In this document: in pieces, positions 10,790 to 19,517 of the stretch
How the letters are laid out: each line of letters starts with the position of its first letter
Numbering within the stretch: the first letter of the stretch is position 1
NCBI GenBank assembly: GCA_029941865.1
Contig: JAPYTO010000008.1
Location: 1 to 63,244 of the forward strand
Source of the DNA: Fuerstiella sp.
GTDB taxonomy: Bacteria; Planctomycetota; Planctomycetia; Planctomycetales; Planctomycetaceae
Length of the DNA: 63,244 bases
Direction of reading: 5' to 3'
The notes under the pieces: model-generated
The model's input: the letters and a program-made list of their open reading frames with translations, nothing else
Told to the model about the DNA's origin: nothing
The model's database searches: none
Made by a program: the position numbers and the translations under genes

Positions 10790-11593
10790 ATGTCAGACAC
10801 TCCCCTCAACATCGCCGTAAATGGTGCCGCCGGTCGCATGGGACAGCGCATTGTGGCGTTGACGATCGCCGACAAGGAACTGAACCTCGCCACGGCCCTC
10901 GAACATGCGACAAACCCTCGACTTGGGGAAGACGCGGGCGAAGTCTGCGGTGCCGGGACGTGCGGCGTCGCCATCACTTCACAACTCTTCGATCGAGTGG
11001 ACGCGGTCATTGATTTTTCATTGCCGGAAGCTCTCGATTCGATTCTTGTGCCCTGCGAAGAGCGCCGCATTCCATTGGTGATTGCGACCACAGGCTACAC
11101 CGACGAGCAGCGTGAACAGATTGCATCCGCCGCTCAAAGTACGCCTATCGTGATGGCCCCCAGCATGAGCATGGCCGTCAATCTGGTGATGAAGCTGGTT
11201 GAAGACGCGGCCCGAGTCCTGCGGGACAACACCGATGGCGTTGATGTCGAAATCATCGAACGCCATCATCGATTCAAAGAGGACGCTCCCAGCGGTACGG
11301 CGCTACACTTCGGCAAGATCGTCGCAGAACAGATGGGGCAGGAGAGTCACGTCCACGGTCGCGAGGGTCGTCCCGGACAGCGACCACACAATGAAATCGG
11401 CTACCACGCCCTTAGAACCGGCGACAACGTCGGTGAACACACGATTGTCTTCGGCATGCTGGGTGAGACAATCGACCTGACCGTCCGCGGTCATACTCGT
11501 GACAGCTACGCCTATGGTGCACTGGCCGCAGCAAAATATGTGGTCACACAGGGAGCGGGCTTGTACTCCATGAAAGACGTGCTCGGTCTGTAA
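10790..11593 (+). CDS. dapB: 4-hydroxy-tetrahydrodipicolinate reductase
   Basis: Reduces 4-hydroxy-tetrahydrodipicolinate with NAD(P)H in the lysine/diaminopimelate pathway (cytoplasm). The 267-residue length is normal for DapB. Recognised features are the Rossmann motif VNGAAGRMGQRIV at the N-terminus, VIATTGYTDEQ, MAPSMSMAVNLVMKL, and the signature EIIERHHRFKEDAPSGTAL with its catalytic His pair and Lys. The C-terminal GETIDLTVRGHTRDSYAYGA follows. DapB feeds diaminopimelate synthesis, consistent with a peptidoglycan-containing wall as now accepted for planctomycetes. It sits downstream of gltA, and a double hairpin follows the stop codon. The assignment is secure. Confidence 0.96.
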   Translation: MSDTPLNIAVNGAAGRMGQRIVALTIADKELNLATALEHATNPRLGEDAGEVCGAGTCGVAITSQLFDRVDAVIDFSLPEALDSILVPCEERRIPLVIATTGYTDEQREQIASAAQSTPIVMAPSMSMAVNLVMKLVEDAARVLRDNTDGVDVEIIERHHRFKEDAPSGTALHFGKIVAEQMGQESHVHGREGRPGQRPHNEIGYHALRTGDNVGEHTIVFGMLGETIDLTVRGHTRDSYAYGALAAAKYVVTQGAGLYSMKDVLGL

Positions 11594-11606
11594 TTCTCGA
11601 CCGTAA

Positions 11607-11717
11607 ACCAGCAGCTCTGCTGGTGAGCACTCACGAGTGCTTTGCCGTTTTTGATACAGGCACGCGACGCAAGCGAGTGTGTTTTCAAGCGCACGGGACC
11701 CACTCGCTGGCGCTTCG
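11607..11717 (+). repeat. Cluster of short palindromes after dapB
   Basis: Three consecutive inverted repeats lie between convergent dapB and the SDR gene. ACCAGCAG/CTGCTGGT is at 11607-11624 (2-base centre). AGCACTC/GAGTGCT is at 11626-11641 and is followed by TTTGCCGTTTTT. An imperfect pair has arms at 11665-11682 and 11698-11717 containing GCAAGCGAGTG and CACTCGCTGGCGC. The second, with its following T-rich run, is the best candidate for a dapB terminator. The third resembles dispersed intergenic palindromes seen elsewhere in this window. Confidence 0.45.
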
Positions 11718-11785
11718 AGCTGGTATTACGGATCCGTTCAGGGGACTTCCTCATACCACCGGCTCTGCCCGTGGTCCCGATTCCG

Positions 11786-12622
11786 TCATCCGGCAAACGT
11801 CTGACTGGCTCCATCGACGCGGATTATCTGCCCACTGACAAAACGAGCGGCGTCAGTACACAGGAAGCCAACCACGGAAGCAACCTCTTCCGGGCGACCG
11901 TACCGTTCCAGAGTGCCTTCGGTGGCGAGCTGTTCCTTGTCGATTTCATGAATGCGCAGAAAGCGTTCTGTGACCGTGCCGCCGGGGGCAACACTGTTCA
12001 CAGGAATATTGTGCGGCCGCAGTTGTTCTGCAAGACAACGGGTCCACGCGTGAACTCCGGCCTTGGCCACGCTGTAGATCGAACCCTCCGGCCGACCGAC
12101 ACAGCCCGCGATGCTCCCGATCGTTATTATTCGCCCCTGTTTACGAGCCATCATTTCTGCCGCCACGGCACGGCAACACAACATTGTGCCCAGCAGATTG
12201 CGGTCCATCACGCTTTTCAGATCGTCGACTGAGATCTGAAGACAGTCATCGTGGTCGGGCCGACCACCGCGTCCGACGGCTGTGCCACCCGCGCCGATGT
12301 CACCACCGGCACAGCAGACAAGAATGTCAATCTGCTGCCACTTGTTCCGAATCTCATCAGCAACACGTTGAACATCATCTTCGCTGGTCACATCGCCCCA
12401 CGTCGCCATAACCTCAGCGTCGGTTCTGTTGGCAATGTCAGCGGCCAGTTCTTCCATCGTGCCACCTTCGTCGAAGGTCCGCGGACTATCCGACCGACTT
12501 CCGTGAACGGCAACCCTCGCTCCCAATCGAGCAAGTTCTTCGGCCATGACCTTCCCCAGCCCACGTGAGGAACCGGTAACCCATGCAACCTGAGACGCGA
12601 GTGGCTTAGTTTCAGTAGTCAT
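11786..12622 (-). CDS. SDR family NAD(P)-dependent oxidoreductase
   Basis: A 278-residue classical short-chain dehydrogenase/reductase. It has the cofactor motif TGSSRGLG near the N-terminus and CCAG in place of the usual NNAG. The catalytic Ser is in ITIGSIAG, and the Tyr/Lys pair is in IYSVAKAG. The C-terminal PGGTVTERF and SGQIIRVDGA complete the fold. ATG at 12622 is chosen because the protein then begins MTTETKPLASQ shortly before the first beta strand; the 15 extra upstream codons look non-coding. An insertion of about 25 residues after the CCAG motif (GDIGAGGTAVGRGG) is longer than usual. The substrate cannot be predicted. Neighbours are unrelated, and the gene converges with dapB. Confidence 0.9.
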   Translation of the reverse strand: MTTETKPLASQVAWVTGSSRGLGKVMAEELARLGARVAVHGSRSDSPRTFDEGGTMEELAADIANRTDAEVMATWGDVTSEDDVQRVADEIRNKWQQIDILVCCAGGDIGAGGTAVGRGGRPDHDDCLQISVDDLKSVMDRNLLGTMLCCRAVAAEMMARKQGRIITIGSIAGCVGRPEGSIYSVAKAGVHAWTRCLAEQLRPHNIPVNSVAPGGTVTERFLRIHEIDKEQLATEGTLERYGRPEEVASVVGFLCTDAARFVSGQIIRVDGASQTFAG

Positions 12623-12805
12623 AATTGTCGTTTCGAGAGATTGGTACCAACGGAACATGTGAGGCAACAGAAATCATGATCTGCCGAATGCCGGATTACC
12701 CGATCCAACGACGGACGTGTGACTGGACATCATCAGGCATTCGCGTGATTCTAAGGATTGTCAGTCCTGACCTCCACGCTGCCGGGTTTCTGCCGGGAAA
12801 TGCAC

Positions 12806-14431
12806 ATGAACATTGCCACGATGTTGCCTGCCCACCTGATTCATTTTCTGTCCTGTTTGCATGCAGCGACTGCCCACGCCGGTGATCCGGGCGGTTTCCT
12901 GACAACGGACAATGCCTCCGGCACGCCGTCTGCAGCCACGGCAATCGCAGAACAGACAACTCGCCTGACCATTCGGCTGGTTGATGCCGACACAAATGCG
13001 CCACTGCACGGCGTCGTTCGGGTCGTGCGCGATTCAGACGGACAACAAATAAAACTCCCCGAATTGATTGAGCGCGAGAACGGATGGTACACAACAACGC
13101 CTGTTGCTTCGGTGGCTGTTCCGGCAACCAGTCTATCAATCGAAGCGATTCGAGGACTGCAGACGGAACTGGCTCGCGTCCAGGTGGACGCAACGGCCGC
13201 CGAAAACGTGACTGTCACCCTGCGTCTGAAACGATTCCACGACGCCAGGAAACGAGGATGGAGGAATGGCAATACACACCTGCACATTATGAAACGAACG
13301 CGTCAGGAAGCGGAACGGTATCTGCGCGAAGTTCCCGAATCGGACGGGCTGGAACTTGTCTACCTGTCGCATCTGCGCCGTATTCCGGATGAAGAGACCT
13401 ACGTGTCCAACGGCATCGTCGAGCAGGGGCTGACGGGTGACACATTCAGCAAGCTGTCTGACGGAAAGGTCCTGTTTCGGCCAGGAGAAGAACATCGCCA
13501 CAACTTCGGGCGTGGCGGCGAAGGATTCGGCCACGTGATGTTGCTGGACATCGTGAAGCTGATTCGCCCGGTCAGCATTGGCCCCGGTATCATGCGCAGC
13601 GGCACGGACGGAATTGCTCTGCAACGCGGCATTCGCGAAGCTCGGGGGGACGGAGCAACAGTTGTCTGGTGCCATAACACCAACGGCTTCGAAGACATCC
13701 CAAACTGGGTGACGGGCACGTTAGATGCGCAGAACATCTTCGACGGAGGTAATCGCGGCAGTTACAAAGACTCATTCTATCGGTACCTGAACATCGGTCT
13801 GCGCATTCCGTTTTCGACAGGAACGGACTGGTTCATCGACGATTTTTCCAGAGTGTATGTACCGCTGCAGGGAAAACTCAAAAGTGAAGCGTGGCTGAAG
13901 CAGCTGAAAGCCGGACGAACATTTATCACGAATGGGCCATTCCTGGAATTCTCCGTGGACCATCACGACATCGGAGACTCGCTTCAACTGTCCGACGCAA
14001 AAGAAGTTCGAGTGACGGCGAAGGCAGCTGGCCGGGCCGACTTTCACAGCATCGAACTGATTCAAAATGGCAATGTGATTGGCGGGGTAGACGCAAAACC
14101 TGACGGCGGCCACTACACAGCTGAGTTGAATGATACTGTCCTGCTGAATGAGCCCTGCTGGCTGGCCGCCCGAACACCGATCGAAGGATCGAAGAACGAA
14201 TTTGGCCAGCCCATCTACGCGCATACAAGCCCGATTTACGTGGACTTTCAGGGACGCCGCCCCTTTCGCACAGAAGTTGCGCTGGAGTTGATCGGCGACA
14301 TTGAAGACAGTCTGCAGAGCATTCGTGAAAAGGCGTCTTTTGCGAATGACTCAGAACTGCAGTCAGTGATGGGAGTCTACCGGAGCGGCATTCGAATTCT
14401 ACGACAAAAAATCAAGGAAGACGGTCGGTAG
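12806..14431 (+). CDS. CehA/McbA family metallohydrolase (PHP-like)
   Basis: A 541-residue secreted protein with a C-terminal-half metallohydrolase of the CehA/McbA (PHP superfamily) type. ATG at 12806 is preferred because GGGAA lies at proper spacing and a signal-like hydrophobic stretch follows. Residues about 45-150 form a beta-rich carboxypeptidase-regulatory-like domain (TIRLVDADTNAPLHGVVRV). The metal-binding THLH comes at about 155, then HRHNFGRGGEGFGHVML, VVWCHNTNGFED and the late motif FSTGTDWFIDDF. A C-terminal beta domain (VRVTAKAAGRADFHSIELI) follows. In planctomycetes these proteins are common and their substrates unknown; the named prototypes hydrolyse carbamates, which should not be transferred here. 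The gene is monocistronic and converges with the flagellar cluster. Confidence 0.85.
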   Translation: MNIATMLPAHLIHFLSCLHAATAHAGDPGGFLTTDNASGTPSAATAIAEQTTRLTIRLVDADTNAPLHGVVRVVRDSDGQQIKLPELIERENGWYTTTPVASVAVPATSLSIEAIRGLQTELARVQVDATAAENVTVTLRLKRFHDARKRGWRNGNTHLHIMKRTRQEAERYLREVPESDGLELVYLSHLRRIPDEETYVSNGIVEQGLTGDTFSKLSDGKVLFRPGEEHRHNFGRGGEGFGHVMLLDIVKLIRPVSIGPGIMRSGTDGIALQRGIREARGDGATVVWCHNTNGFEDIPNWVTGTLDAQNIFDGGNRGSYKDSFYRYLNIGLRIPFSTGTDWFIDDFSRVYVPLQGKLKSEAWLKQLKAGRTFITNGPFLEFSVDHHDIGDSLQLSDAKEVRVTAKAAGRADFHSIELIQNGNVIGGVDAKPDGGHYTAELNDTVLLNEPCWLAARTPIEGSKNEFGQPIYAHTSPIYVDFQGRRPFRTEVALELIGDIEDSLQSIREKASFANDSELQSVMGVYRSGIRILRQKIKEDGR

Positions 14432-14580
14432 AGGCTCCCGCACGCGTATCTTCCGACGCGGATCGATCGTGGGGTCCAGTGGTCAACTGACATACGCCGA
14501 GCAGTTCCACGACCGGCGATTCAACGCTTGTGGTTGCGGCGGAGCGACACGGGAAATGGGCGACAGAAGAACCGAAGTTC

Positions 14581-15222
14581 TTATTGACTCACCGTGACGG
14601 GCGGCTGTCCCTCTGACGCCGACCTCGGGACCATCTGGTCAATCAATTTTGAGAGAGACTGCAGGTTGGCCATATCCGATCGGTGATGCATTTCTGCCGT
14701 ACGATCGATGCGCCGAACTTCGTTTTCCCAGTACTTTACATCTTTGGACAGTCGCACGACATCGCCGTGCAGAACCTGCAATTGGTCGTTGATAGCGTTG
14801 TTCGCACGATGCTCTTCTTCGAACCGCGACTCAAGGACCTTCAGTTTCTCATCAAAGTCTCTTCGGGCTTCCAGTAAGTGCTTTTCACACGACGCAGTCG
14901 CAGCCCGCGCCATAACGTCGTGTCGAGGCGCCCATTGATCGGTGTGCGACGCCAACGCGGTCGACGCGGGATTCCCGTCAACAATGGGAAGCTGCTGTGG
15001 ATATTGAATCGGCTGCGAGAAATCCGTCGCAAGCGACGTGGCTGCAGTACAGCCGGCGATGCTCTCTCCACAGCCGACATCGTTACAGCTACACGAACGG
15101 GGCGCGAAGCGTCCGAGCACCGAACACCCGGTGGTTGACGCAGCAACGGACAGAACGGCGATCACGACTAACCGGTGCGGCCATGGGGACACGCAGGTCA
15201 AACGTTTTGTGAGATCGTTCAT
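14581..15222 (-). CDS. Putative coiled-coil lipoprotein downstream of flhA
   Basis: 213 residues, no recognised family. An N-terminal hydrophobic stretch ends in the lipobox ASTTGC, so it is probably a lipoprotein. A Cys-rich segment (SCSCNDVGCG) follows. Residues about 115-190 are highly charged with heptad-like spacing (EARRDFDEKLKVLESRFEEE), suggesting a coiled coil. The frame opens at GTG 15234, but ATG at 15222 has a GGAG ribosome-binding sequence six bases upstream. It is the last gene of the fliL-to-flhA run, 11 bases after the stop of the preceding small gene. That position suggests a role linked to the flagellum or envelope, which is inference only. Confidence 0.7.
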   Translation of the reverse strand: MNDLTKRLTCVSPWPHRLVVIAVLSVAASTTGCSVLGRFAPRSCSCNDVGCGESIAGCTAATSLATDFSQPIQYPQQLPIVDGNPASTALASHTDQWAPRHDVMARAATASCEKHLLEARRDFDEKLKVLESRFEEEHRANNAINDQLQVLHGDVVRLSKDVKYWENEVRRIDRTAEMHHRSDMANLQSLSKLIDQMVPRSASEGQPPVTVSQ

Positions 15223-15233
15223 TGAATTCTCCA

Positions 15234-15455
15234 CTACGAATAGTCACACGCGATTACGACCGTCTTGCCGCAGTCACAGGTCACATGAATCTCAACCAGA
15301 TTCCCGGTCTGGTCGCGCACTTCGCTGACTTTTGCCGATCCGCCCGTTGTGTCAATTGCGTCCGCCGCAGCGACGTCCGTACCAATCCGGACGGGTGTGC
15401 TGCTGACGCGGACCTGATGCTCAGACAGCACGCGTTTTCCCGAGGTTCCGGTCAT
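15234..15455 (-). CDS. Small CxC-containing protein in flagellar operon
   Basis: 73 residues, not assigned to a named family. It appears soluble and ends with HVTCDCGKTVVIACDYS, a Cys-x-Cys plus a later Cys that could bind metal or form a small beta sheet. ATG at 15455 is chosen because AAAGGGG precedes it by a suitable distance. An in-frame ATG at 15485 overlaps the upstream gene but has its purine run directly against the codon. It is sandwiched between the small membrane protein and the lipoprotein downstream of flhA, with 19 bases between it and the former's stop. The dense packing argues it is a real gene of the operon; its function is unknown. Confidence 0.65.
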   Translation of the reverse strand: MTGTSGKRVLSEHQVRVSSTPVRIGTDVAAADAIDTTGGSAKVSEVRDQTGNLVEIHVTCDCGKTVVIACDYS

Positions 15456-15474
15456 TGCAGGGCCCCTTTCCTGT

Positions 15475-15696
15475 TCACTCGTCATCCTCCAGAAGTCCGT
15501 CGGACATCCGCATCCAAAGCAGTGCGAAGCAGCGGGCGATAATCCACGTGACAGCACCGGCCGCCAAAGCTCGTGTCAGAATCTCAGACGACTCAACGCT
15601 GCGCACGACGCCGACCCCCATCGTCAAAAAGCCGACAGAGAAACCAAGGCCCCGAGGAAGCGAGGGGGAAGTCGTAGTCATTTTCACTTCTGTCAT
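15475..15696 (-). CDS. Small membrane protein downstream of flhA
   Basis: 73 residues with two hydrophobic stretches (GLGFSVGFLTMGVGVV and ILTRALAAGAVTWIIARCFALL) and an acidic tail (GLLEDDE), so probably a two-pass inner membrane protein. Its ATG shares one base with the flhA stop codon (TGATG), so translation is very likely coupled to flhA. It is too short and too different to be FliQ, which has two long helices and a conserved core. Being fixed to flhA suggests a role with the export gate or as an unrelated passenger. No family name is offered. Confidence 0.7.
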   Translation of the reverse strand: MTEVKMTTTSPSLPRGLGFSVGFLTMGVGVVRSVESSEILTRALAAGAVTWIIARCFALLWMRMSDGLLEDDE

Positions 15697-17840
15697 CAGG
15701 CAGCCTCCGCGGTTTCTGCCGCTGACAACGCCGAACCGTCAGTCGTGCCCGCTCGCTGAATTGCATCGGCGCCCATGATTTCCTGATGCGGCAGCACGAC
15801 CACAGTCTCCACGTTCATGTCGCCGGGAAGTTCCTGATACGCGACAATCGCGAGATCCGGTGTTGGACGGGAAAGCAACTTCTTTAAGGGACGTCGCAGT
15901 TTTTGATCGACCAGAATCGCAAGCGGCTGATGCAGTCGTTCAGCGTCGGCGAAGGCCGCTTTGACATGATCGATAAGTCGTGAAAGCACGCCGGGCCCGA
16001 TCGCCAGGGTGCCATCGTGAATCGACTGTCGCAGCTGTGAATCCAGGTGCGGTTCTAATGCGATAATTCGAAGCTGTCCGTCGCCGTTGCGGTAGGGTTC
16101 GCAGATCAGACGTCCCAGATCCACTCGCACCCGGTCCGTCAACGCTTCGGCAGTTTCGCAGTCTGGCGCGTGATTCACGATAGATTCCAGAATCAAAGCC
16201 ATGTCAGCAAGCGGAATGCGGTCTTCTGCCAGCTGCAGCAGGACCTGATGCAACGTCCCCATGCGAATCGTTTCCGGTGTAATCTCCTCCACTATGGTCG
16301 GTGCGAATTCTTTCACGCGGTCCAGCATTTGTTTCAACGCTTCGCGAGTCAGTAATTCATGAGCATGCCGTTTCAGAACTTCGCCCAGATGAGTAATCAG
16401 GACACTGAGCGGATCCACAACAGTGCACCCCTGCAGTTCCGCGGCGCGGCGCGATTCCGGTGCGATCCATGACGCGAGCAATCCGAACGCCGGCTCAACC
16501 GCAGGCTCTCCCGGGACGGTCACCTGCCTGCCCTCCGGAAATATCGCCATCTGTTGTTCGACTCGAACCTCGGCTCCGGCAACTCGGCGGCCGGCAATCA
16601 TGATTCGATACTCGTCAGATTCAAGATTCAAATTGCTCTGCACCTGAATCGGAGGAATCCAGCTTCCGTTACTTCGGGAAAACTCGCGCCGCAATGCAGT
16701 GATTCGCTCGGACAGACCTTTGACGCTGCTGTTTGTGATGAACGGAACCAGTCGTGCACCAACTTCCACAACGGCGCGATCGGCCAGCAGGAATTCGTCC
16801 AGATTCTGCGTGTCATCAAAGTCTTCCGGGGCAACGTCACCACCCGATGCAGCATCGGTTTCCTCCGATATCTTCTTTTGGCCTTTGCCCAGAAACAGAA
16901 GCAGCCCGGCAGCAACGCCCAGGAAAGGCAACTTGGGAAGGCCCGGCATCATGGCCACAACAACCAGAATCCCAGCGCCAATCCAGATGGGACGGTCATT
17001 CCTGAACATCTGGTCACGAATTTCATCGCCCAGGGTGTCATCCGACGATGTCTTGGTCACCAGCACACCGGAGGTCGTGGCAATGACCAGGGCCGGTATT
17101 TGAGAAACAAGTCCGTCACCGACCGTCAGGATCGAATATGTTTTGATCGAATCGACGAACGACATGCCATTTGTCATTCCTATGATCACGCCGCCCACAA
17201 GGTTCACAGCAGTTATTATCAAACCGGCGATAGCATCGCCGCGGACAAACTTGCTGGCACCGTCCATTGCTCCGTAGAACTCGGTTTCCGCCGACAATTC
17301 GTCTCGTCGCTTGCGCGCCTGCACAGCATCGATCTGACCGGCACTCAACTCGGCGTCGATAGCCATCTGCTTGCCGGGCATAGCATCCAGAGTAAACCTG
17401 GCCGCGACCTCAGAGACGCGGGTGGCACCTTTGGTGATGACCATAAACTGGATGATCACCAGAATCAGAAAGATCACCAGACCGACGACCAATTGACCGC
17501 CGACCACATAGTTACCAAAGGCCGAGACGATGTTGCCGGCGTCACCGTTCAGCAGAATCAGTCGTGTTGTTGCCACATTCAGTGACAATCGGTAAAGCGT
17601 CAGCAGCAGCAACAGCGAAGGGAAAACGGACAATTCCAACGCACGTTTGGCGCTGAGCGTTACCAGCAGAAGCAGGGTTGTCGTGCCCAGATTGGCAGCC
17701 AGTAAAACGTCCAGCAGGACAGGAGGCAACGGCACCAGCATGACGATCAGTCCCACGAGCATGGCCATCGACAGCAGAGTTTCACTCTGTATCAACGCAT
17801 TGGGGCCGCCGATGCTGGTTGTGGGAGATTGTGCTGGCAC
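15696..17840 (-). CDS. flhA: Flagellar biosynthesis protein FlhA
   Basis: A component of the flagellar type III export gate in the inner membrane. The 714-residue length is normal. The N-terminal half has about eight membrane helices, with the family landmarks FPSLLLLLTLYRLSLNVA and, in the cytoplasmic loop, RVSEVAARFTLDAMPGKQMA and KFVRGDAIAGLII. The C-terminal half is the soluble FlhA-C domain that docks chaperone-substrate complexes (RITALRREFSRS, then HLGEVLKRHAHELLTREAL). The start is GTG at 17840, about 99 bases after the fliP stop, which is too short a gap for fliQ. The next gene starts within its stop codon. It could in principle belong to a related injectisome, but the fliL/M/N/O/P neighbours make it flagellar. 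Confidence 0.96.
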   Translation of the reverse strand: MPAQSPTTSIGGPNALIQSETLLSMAMLVGLIVMLVPLPPVLLDVLLAANLGTTTLLLLVTLSAKRALELSVFPSLLLLLTLYRLSLNVATTRLILLNGDAGNIVSAFGNYVVGGQLVVGLVIFLILVIIQFMVITKGATRVSEVAARFTLDAMPGKQMAIDAELSAGQIDAVQARKRRDELSAETEFYGAMDGASKFVRGDAIAGLIITAVNLVGGVIIGMTNGMSFVDSIKTYSILTVGDGLVSQIPALVIATTSGVLVTKTSSDDTLGDEIRDQMFRNDRPIWIGAGILVVVAMMPGLPKLPFLGVAAGLLLFLGKGQKKISEETDAASGGDVAPEDFDDTQNLDEFLLADRAVVEVGARLVPFITNSSVKGLSERITALRREFSRSNGSWIPPIQVQSNLNLESDEYRIMIAGRRVAGAEVRVEQQMAIFPEGRQVTVPGEPAVEPAFGLLASWIAPESRRAAELQGCTVVDPLSVLITHLGEVLKRHAHELLTREALKQMLDRVKEFAPTIVEEITPETIRMGTLHQVLLQLAEDRIPLADMALILESIVNHAPDCETAEALTDRVRVDLGRLICEPYRNGDGQLRIIALEPHLDSQLRQSIHDGTLAIGPGVLSRLIDHVKAAFADAERLHQPLAILVDQKLRRPLKKLLSRPTPDLAIVAYQELPGDMNVETVVVLPHQEIMGADAIQRAGTTDGSALSAAETAEAA

Positions 17841-17939
17841 AGTTGTTGGAACTTGAGAATACTTATTGCGTTAGATCATCGTATTTCTGAAACGTTTCTC
17901 GGCCCGTCCGAGACTGAAAATGCGCGCGTATGAGCCTCG

Positions 17940-18620
17940 TCAGTGGAAGCTCATGCTCAATACACGAGCGATCAGCTGCCACCCGTCAACCATCACAAAC
18001 AACAGTATTTTGAACGGTGTCGAGATAATCATCGGCGGCATCATCATCATCCCCAACGACATCAGGATGACGGACACGACCAGGTCAATGAGCATGAACG
18101 GGATATACAGACAGAAGCCCATGATGAAGGCGGTTTTCAGTTCGCTGATCACATACGCCGGAATCAGAATTCGCATCGGCGTGTCCTGGGCCGTCTGGAT
18201 AACGAGTTCACGATCGGCCATATCGCGAAACAGCGCAATATCAGCCCTCCTGGTCTGGGCCAGCATGAACCCATGAATCGCGTTGGCCGCGTTTTGAAAG
18301 GCGACGTCCCCGCTGATTTCTTCGGCAAGGTAGGGCTTGATCGCATCCGTCTCGATCGTCGAAAACGTAGGCCCCATGACAAAGAATGTCAGAAACAGTG
18401 ACAGTCCGAGAATCACCTGCGTGGGAGGAATCTCCTGCGTTGCCAGAGCTCTCCGCACAAAAGACAGCACGATCACAATTCGTGTGAAAGCCGTCATCGT
18501 CACCAGGGCTGACGACAGGAATGCCATCCCGCCCAGAAACAGCGCAACCTTCAACTGCGGCGAAAGTTCCTGGAACGCGCCGGATTCTACGACCTGCTGC
18601 AATGTCGATGCGGAATCCAT
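17940..18620 (-). CDS. fliP: Flagellar biosynthesis protein FliP
   Basis: An export-gate membrane protein. The 226-residue protein has the family core FTRIVIVLSFVRRALA, PPTQVILGLSLFLTFFVM and the C-terminal LMSLGMMMMPPMIIS followed by PFKILLFVMVDGW. It is shorter than enteric FliP, and the N-terminus (MDSASTLQQVVESGAF) lacks the cleavable signal peptide found there. The start ATG at 18620 lies 15 bases after the fliO stop. The usual partners fliQ, fliR and flhB do not follow; flhA comes next. Confidence 0.95.
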   Translation of the reverse strand: MDSASTLQQVVESGAFQELSPQLKVALFLGGMAFLSSALVTMTAFTRIVIVLSFVRRALATQEIPPTQVILGLSLFLTFFVMGPTFSTIETDAIKPYLAEEISGDVAFQNAANAIHGFMLAQTRRADIALFRDMADRELVIQTAQDTPMRILIPAYVISELKTAFIMGFCLYIPFMLIDLVVSVILMSLGMMMMPPMIISTPFKILLFVMVDGWQLIARVLSMSFH

Positions 18621-18635
18621 CCCGAGGGGTGTTCT

Positions 18636-19517
18636 TTATGCTGTCGAATCGGTGTAAGCATGTGAGGACTGTGACAATGTTGATTCCGGCTCCCCGCTGT
18701 CCAGAATGTCCGGAAACGCCGGTGGCACGGGAACGATGCTTTGAATGCCGCTGGCGTCACATCCGACCAGAGCCTGGACGCCTCGAAGCTCCACCAGCGA
18801 GACGGTACGATTCGCCCCCAGACTGACGGTCTCGACGATTTGCGACTGTCCTCGTGCGACCGGAAGCATCCCGTGTTTCGTTTGCCAGCGGCGAATCGCC
18901 AACGCGGTTAAACCACATAGACACATGATAATGATGGTCCACGTCCCCAGACGAATCAGCATGTCGGTACTGGTGGTTTCGTCGGTACTTGCTGTCGTAC
19001 CGTCGAGTGCTTCGTCGGTAAGGTCAAGAAACGGAGCGGGGGCCGCATTCGTCGTAGTCGACGTCCCGTCGCCCTGCTGTTGAGTCAACACGGGCTCAGT
19101 GTCGCTGACGCCCACATAGTGGACCTGAGTTATCTTTGGCACGGGCTCACTGACACTGCCAGCCGGTGACAGGGATGTCGGATCGACTGTCCGGTCTGCC
19201 GTTCTTGACGCCCACTGCTGCTGTTGTGGCGGAGCGACCGACTGACTATGAAGTTGGGCGTGCGCGGAAACCGCAGCAACTGTCAGAACAAGCAGTACAC
19301 TGGCTGATCGCAGGAACATCCTCTGAGAAGTGCGTCCGTAGCGGTTGATGGACGATGGCAGCGGCATGGCTTCCCGGATCACCTGCGTGTGCGACTCCGC
19401 GCGTTTCAGTGGCGGAAAAGGTAAACTCACCGAACCTGCGGCCAGCCGGACCGCGAATCGTTCACGCCACGGCGAAGAAACACGTGTCGTTTCCTGTGCA
19501 TCGGACGAGCGGAGCAT
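18636..19517 (-). CDS. fliO: FliO-like flagellar protein
   Basis: 293 residues, called FliO from position and the C-terminal domain. A single transmembrane helix (TWTIIIMCLCGLTALAI) is followed by the FliO-like cytoplasmic segment IVETVSLGANRTVSLVEL. The region before the helix is long, Ser/Thr/Gln-rich and contains a signal-like stretch (MFLRSASVLLVLTVAAVSA), so much of it is probably periplasmic. Classical FliO is only about 120-140 residues. The ATG at 19517 overlaps the fliN stop (TGATG) and has GGGAG seven bases upstream. An internal ATG at 19367 or 19319 would start nearer the signal-like stretch and cannot be excluded. FliO helps assemble FliP rings. Confidence 0.78.
   Translation of the reverse strand: MLRSSDAQETTRVSSPWRERFAVRLAAGSVSLPFPPLKRAESHTQVIREAMPLPSSINRYGRTSQRMFLRSASVLLVLTVAAVSAHAQLHSQSVAPPQQQQWASRTADRTVDPTSLSPAGSVSEPVPKITQVHYVGVSDTEPVLTQQQGDGTSTTTNAAPAPFLDLTDEALDGTTASTDETTSTDMLIRLGTWTIIIMCLCGLTALAIRRWQTKHGMLPVARGQSQIVETVSLGANRTVSLVELRGVQALVGCDASGIQSIVPVPPAFPDILDSGEPESTLSQSSHAYTDSTA

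Noticed and set aside
16554..17585. A 343-codon plus-strand frame opposite flhA
   Set aside because: FlhA on the other strand is certain, and the frame's product is His/Gln-rich without motifs.
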